DNA of 34,265 nucleotides from NCBI GenBank assembly GCA_028282195.1, contig JANQII010000217.1, positions 1-34,265 of the forward strand, read 5' to 3'. Position 1 is the stretch's first letter; every line of letters starts with the position of its first letter. Source of the stretch: Prolixibacteraceae bacterium. Its GTDB lineage: Bacteria > Bacteroidota > Bacteroidia > Bacteroidales > Prolixibacteraceae. A program made the translations under genes and the position numbers. Under the pieces are notes generated by a model. The model worked only from the letters and a program-made list of their open reading frames with translations, did not search any database and was not told where the DNA came from. Below are positions 31,397 through 34,265 of this stretch, one piece after another.

Positions 31397-32951
31397 CTAG
31401 CAGTCTGTCGGACTTAGCTTTTTTACATTTAACAAAGCACCCTCAGATTAGCTTAGGATACTTTCATTCTGTTTGTTAAATACCTAAAATTACATTACAG
31501 CCATGCTTTTACTCTTTTTATCGGTGAAAATTGAGAGATAACTGTTTTTTTTAATGATTACGTGACGGCTAGATTGAAAAATCGTTTAAGATTGTAGCCA
31601 ATACACACCAATGACCATTCACAATCGGTTTCAAACTCACCCCTTAGTGAAAAACGCCTGAACCCAAGTATCTCTTTAATTATCCCAAATACTGGTTCTA
31701 CGGTCTGCTTCCTTTTTTTATATATCTCTTTTCCTTCTTTACTTTTCAGGGTTTGGTTCATATTTCCAACGGGGGTATCATCTTGATTTGTACCATTATC
31801 GCTGTTTAATTTGTCTTCCAAATAAGTATTGTGTTTTTCCCTGGCTGTTGATATTATGGGGTTTATACCTGTTTTTTCACAATCTTTTATGTTGTTTTCA
31901 CTAAAATAACCAGTATCGGCAACAGCTGTGGATATTCTACCGAGCTCTTTGGGCACAGAGTTTATTGCCGGAATAAACTCCTGTTTATCATTTACGTGTG
32001 CATTGCAGTATGCCCCCACAATAACCATATCATCATTAACAATACCTTGTCCATTATAACACTGATTAAAACCTGAAGATGTTTTCATTATTCTTGATTC
32101 CGGATCAGTAAAATTATATTGATCTGATGGTCCTGGTGAAGAATTTGGGGCTTTAGGTTTTCTACCCCGAGGTTTCTTACCTGTCTTTTCCTCTTCTTGC
32201 TTTCGTTTTTCAACCTTGGCATCATAAGCCTGTTTTTCTTTTTCATAACGCTCTTTAGCCCTGGTTCCAACAACTTCTTTGGCTTTCTGTATTTTCTTTA
32301 ACCGATCCTGTCTACGTTCTATTTCTTTGGGGATATCAAGGTCTAATTCTTTCTCTTGATCATCTTTAGCAGCAGCAAGGTTCAGTAATTTGTCAATTTC
32401 TGTTTCAAGTTGTTTTTCCAATCGGTTCATATAATCATAGCTCATTGCTTTGTGCTTGGATGCATTGGCTTGAACTTTTGTCCCGTCAATATAAATGTTG
32501 CCCATGCGGACCAGTTTCATTTCTTTACCAATCAGTAGTATTTCTTTAAACCATCCTTTTATCTCAGGTAAGAATCGCTTTCGGAAACTGGAGATAGTAT
32601 CATGGTCAGGATGATGGTTGCCTGCAATAAACCGAAATGCAACGGAATCGTAGGTTGATTGTTCTATTTTTCGTGAACTGAATACCCCTGTTGAATAGCC
32701 ATAAAACAACAAAGACAACAGCATTCTGGGATCATAGGCTCTCGAACCGACACCTCTATATTGCGAGTAGATATGCTTAAAATCAAGCATTGATACAATT
32801 TCAACGATAAAGCGTGCCAAATGATTCTGTGGTAACCAATCTTCAATATCATAGGGCATTAGGGTTTGCTGATTGCGATCTGCACATATAAATTTTGCCA
32901 TGCCTTAAAGATAATAATTCCGTGTTTTTATAAAGTCCGACAGGCTGCTAG
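31397..32951 (-). mobile_element. IS1182-family insertion sequence, complete
   Basis: The element of 1555 bp is bounded by 19-bp inverted repeats, 31397-31415 (CTAGCAGTCTGTCGGACTT) and 32933-32951, which differ at one position. It contains one intact transposase gene on the minus strand. No target duplication is seen. Between the transposase stop and the left end lies about 140 nt without genes, with a 9-bp inverted repeat TTTAACAAA/TTTGTTAAA (31428-31436 and 31472-31480). The right end overlaps the stop codon of the immunity gene. Confidence 0.9.
31558..32901 (-). CDS. IS1182-family DDE transposase
   Basis: The 447-residue protein begins with the DUF772-type domain (QNHLARFIVEIVS, SRAYDPRMLLSLLFYGYSTG, SFRKRFLPEI). 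The DDE residues are visible: D139 in YIDGTKV, D319 in AVADTGYFSENN and E392 in VEPVFGIIKEILGFRR. A charged coiled-coil insertion (about 150-245) separates the first two. Gene and ends are intact, so the element may be active. Domain order and size are typical of IS1182. Confidence 0.93.
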   Translation of the reverse strand: MAKFICADRNQQTLMPYDIEDWLPQNHLARFIVEIVSMLDFKHIYSQYRGVGSRAYDPRMLLSLLFYGYSTGVFSSRKIEQSTYDSVAFRFIAGNHHPDHDTISSFRKRFLPEIKGWFKEILLIGKEMKLVRMGNIYIDGTKVQANASKHKAMSYDYMNRLEKQLETEIDKLLNLAAAKDDQEKELDLDIPKEIERRQDRLKKIQKAKEVVGTRAKERYEKEKQAYDAKVEKRKQEEEKTGKKPRGRKPKAPNSSPGPSDQYNFTDPESRIMKTSSGFNQCYNGQGIVNDDMVIVGAYCNAHVNDKQEFIPAINSVPKELGRISTAVADTGYFSENNIKDCEKTGINPIISTAREKHNTYLEDKLNSDNGTNQDDTPVGNMNQTLKSKEGKEIYKKRKQTVEPVFGIIKEILGFRRFSLRGEFETDCEWSLVCIGYNLKRFFNLAVT

Positions 32952-33448
32952 CCAATAAACAATTTCTGATCAGAGCTTATATCTTTTACAATATCAGAAA
33001 ATCTTTCTTCAAGGGTAACATACATGTAGTAATCATACCCAAATTCAATCTTCATCTTTAAGTTTATTTCTTCAATTGTTCCATGTACATCTTCACGAAG
33101 CATCAGTCTTGATACAATTAATATTTCAGTTAGATTAAGAACTTTATCAACGTTAAGTTTCTCGTAGATATCTAACACAGAGGCAGTGTACAAGTCTTCG
33201 TAATCATTTTTCTCTAAACTTAATTTCCTCAAGTCTTGTACTTTAAATTGTTCAAGGGCACAGTGTCTTGCGATGTCGTTTATGGCACTGATATATCTAT
33301 TTTCAACATCCAGATAGTCATTTTTTGTAAATACTAGATTGTTATATATTTTCCCAATATCACTAATAGCCGTCCATTCATCAATTGGGTAATGGCCATT
33401 TGAATCTCTTTTAGATGGATCGTATTTTGTAATTTGATATGTTTCCAT
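32948..33448 (-). CDS. Putative immunity protein of the Rhs toxin, 3' end altered by the IS
   Basis: The 166-residue protein starts METYQITKYDPSKRDSNG and contains DEWTAISDIGKIYNN. No signal peptide or membrane helix is visible, and it is mildly acidic. I do not recognise the family with certainty. It starts 3 nt after the stop of the Rhs toxin gene, the standard place of a cognate immunity gene. Its TAG stop lies within the right inverted repeat of the IS. Joining the DNA on both sides of the IS continues the frame for six further residues (QYFITS) to a TAA at 31375-31377, followed after 11 nt by a terminator. The original protein was therefore probably 172 residues, and the present one lost only its last six. 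Confidence 0.7.
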   Translation of the reverse strand: METYQITKYDPSKRDSNGHYPIDEWTAISDIGKIYNNLVFTKNDYLDVENRYISAINDIARHCALEQFKVQDLRKLSLEKNDYEDLYTASVLDIYEKLNVDKVLNLTEILIVSRLMLREDVHGTIEEINLKMKIEFGYDYYMYVTLEERFSDIVKDISSDQKLFIG

Positions 33449-33451
33449 GTT

Positions 33452-34265
33452 TTAATTTCCTATTCGTTGTAGATTTTCATCAAATGTCCCCAGTCTTGTT
33501 TTCTTGCGTAGAAGATTTTCTGGTTTACCTTCAGCCATTTTCCAGCCAACGGTATTGTGTCCTGTTACATCAGGGGAAATATACCTGTTACCTTTTTTAA
33601 ACACAGGTGCTCCAAACTTACCTCTTGCCCCTTTTACTGGTTTATAGCCTTTAGGAATCTTTAAAGTTTTTTGGAATGCTTTTGTTCCTTTTCCAATCGT
33701 TACAAGTATTTGTCCCGCAGCTAGTGTTTTAACATGAAAATCTAATTTTTCAAAAGTACTTGCATCTTCCTCTCCTGCATATCCCAGAAAATCGCTCCAA
33801 TAATTAATTGCCTTATCAATTGCAATAACAGTTTTTGCCATTCCAACTTGCCATTTGGGGTAATCATCCAAAGTTTTTTGTTCTGCTGGCTTGTCCTCCT
33901 TCTTATCGTCATTATCTTCTTTATCTTGTGGGGGATCATCTGAACTCTGGTTTCCGTAAGTGCTTTTAATATGCCTGAACATATCTCGTGCTTCTTTCCC
34001 GGTCAGGGTTACAGACCACATACCATCAGGGTCAATACTATTGATAGGATTATTGGCCGCATAAACATAGCTACTGGCAAACTGTTGTAATGGGTCTGGC
34101 ACATGCCACCTGCCTAATTGTGGGTCGTAAAACCGCGCATGATAATCATACCAATCCAATCCACCCTCATCTTGTAGCTCTTTACCATTGTACAAATACT
34201 TCGTTGGCGAACCTTCGGTTTTGTACCACTGGGCCATCTCCATACCAAACGGGTAATAATCTTTA
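33452..34265 (-). CDS. Rhs/YD-repeat protein, C-terminal part with Ntox21-like toxin domain (partial)
   Basis: The frame is open to the right edge, so the gene continues outside the window. At the edge stands DYYPFGMEM, followed by [37 protein letters not shown] and [16 protein letters not shown], the Rhs core end that is cleaved to release the toxin. After a variable acidic linker ([16 protein letters not shown]) the last 60 residues form the toxin. Counting from the Met at 34243, SPDVTGH at 223-229, RLGT at 250-253 and RIGN at 260-263 fit the Ntox21 motifs [DS]xDxxxH, RxG[ST] and RxxD as I recall them, with the final D replaced by N. Ntox21 is a predicted RNase. Such proteins are secreted to attack competing cells; the delivery genes are not in this window. 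Confidence 0.8.
   Translation of the reverse strand, partial: KDYYPFGMEMAQWYKTEGSPTKYLYNGKELQDEGGLDWYDYHARFYDPQLGRWHVPDPLQQFASSYVYAANNPINSIDPDGMWSVTLTGKEARDMFRHIKSTYGNQSSDDPPQDKEDNDDKKEDKPAEQKTLDDYPKWQVGMAKTVIAIDKAINYWSDFLGYAGEEDASTFEKLDFHVKTLAAGQILVTIGKGTKAFQKTLKIPKGYKPVKGARGKFGAPVFKKGNRYISPDVTGHNTVGWKMAEGKPENLLRKKTRLGTFDENLQRIGN

Noticed and set aside
31397-31415. Target site duplication around the IS
   Set aside because: Flanks read ...ACTGC on the left and CCAAT... on the right; no matching direct repeat is visible, and the restored immunity frame argues for insertion without duplication.
1-34265. CRISPR array, tRNA or rRNA genes
   Set aside because: No regularly spaced direct repeats with unique spacers, no cloverleaf-like sequences and no rRNA signatures were seen when reading both strands.

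Overview
The window looks like chromosome from a member of the Bacteroidota, probably a free-living Bacteroidales/Marinilabiliales-type organism. The evidence is TAnnTTTG (-7) promoter boxes in front of several genes, a eukaryotic-type hexokinase, a lone-SIS arabinose-5-phosphate isomerase homologue, CoaX and LptC in one operon, a CorC/HlyC-type protein, and an Rhs protein with the DYYPFG motif. This placement is inference from gene content; no rRNA or tRNA gene was seen.

Layout. 1-1980: a palindrome-rich leader and an acyl-CoA synthetase. 2126-4072: a visibly AT-rich restriction-modification pair, a helix-turn-helix-fused DNA methyltransferase converging on a PD-(D/E)xK endonuclease. 4255-6881 (minus): an exported M20 amidohydrolase, then a two-gene operon (sugar-phosphate isomerase, isochorismatase-like hydrolase) with a clear intrinsic terminator. 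7161-10828 (plus): sucCD and hexokinase. 10839-13170: two copies of a 34-nt palindrome, one behind hexokinase and one behind the PpiD-like gene, enclosing an orphan AAA/DUF4143 ATPase, a small ORF, a truncated LuxR-type regulator and a REP-like element.

13181-23313 (minus): a PpiD-like foldase on its own promoter, and upstream of it a tight operon nadB-nadC-coaX-outer membrane protein-TPR protein-lptC-corC that joins NAD and CoA cofactor synthesis to cell-envelope functions. It ends in a terminator overlapping the corC stop codon. 23531-29668 (plus): a marR-type regulator with a candidate operator just upstream, followed by a complete RND efflux system (adaptor, permease, TolC-like channel).

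29670-34265 is an accessory region with gene remnants: a RelE/ParE-type toxin-antitoxin pair, an inverted pair of REP-like elements abutting a truncated XRE regulator, a micro-operon with an apparent frameshift in a C5 tract, an intact IS1182-family element, and at the right edge the C-terminus of an Rhs polymorphic toxin (Ntox21-like) with its putative immunity gene. Removing the IS in silico restores a longer reading frame for the immunity gene and reconnects it with an intrinsic terminator.

The most notable observations are the IS-altered immunity gene, the REP-like elements located exactly at the breakpoints of two regulator genes, the duplicated terminator palindrome bracketing a cassette, the frameshifted micro-operon, and the HTH-methyltransferase/endonuclease pair. 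Functions are assigned from motifs read by eye; no database search was possible.
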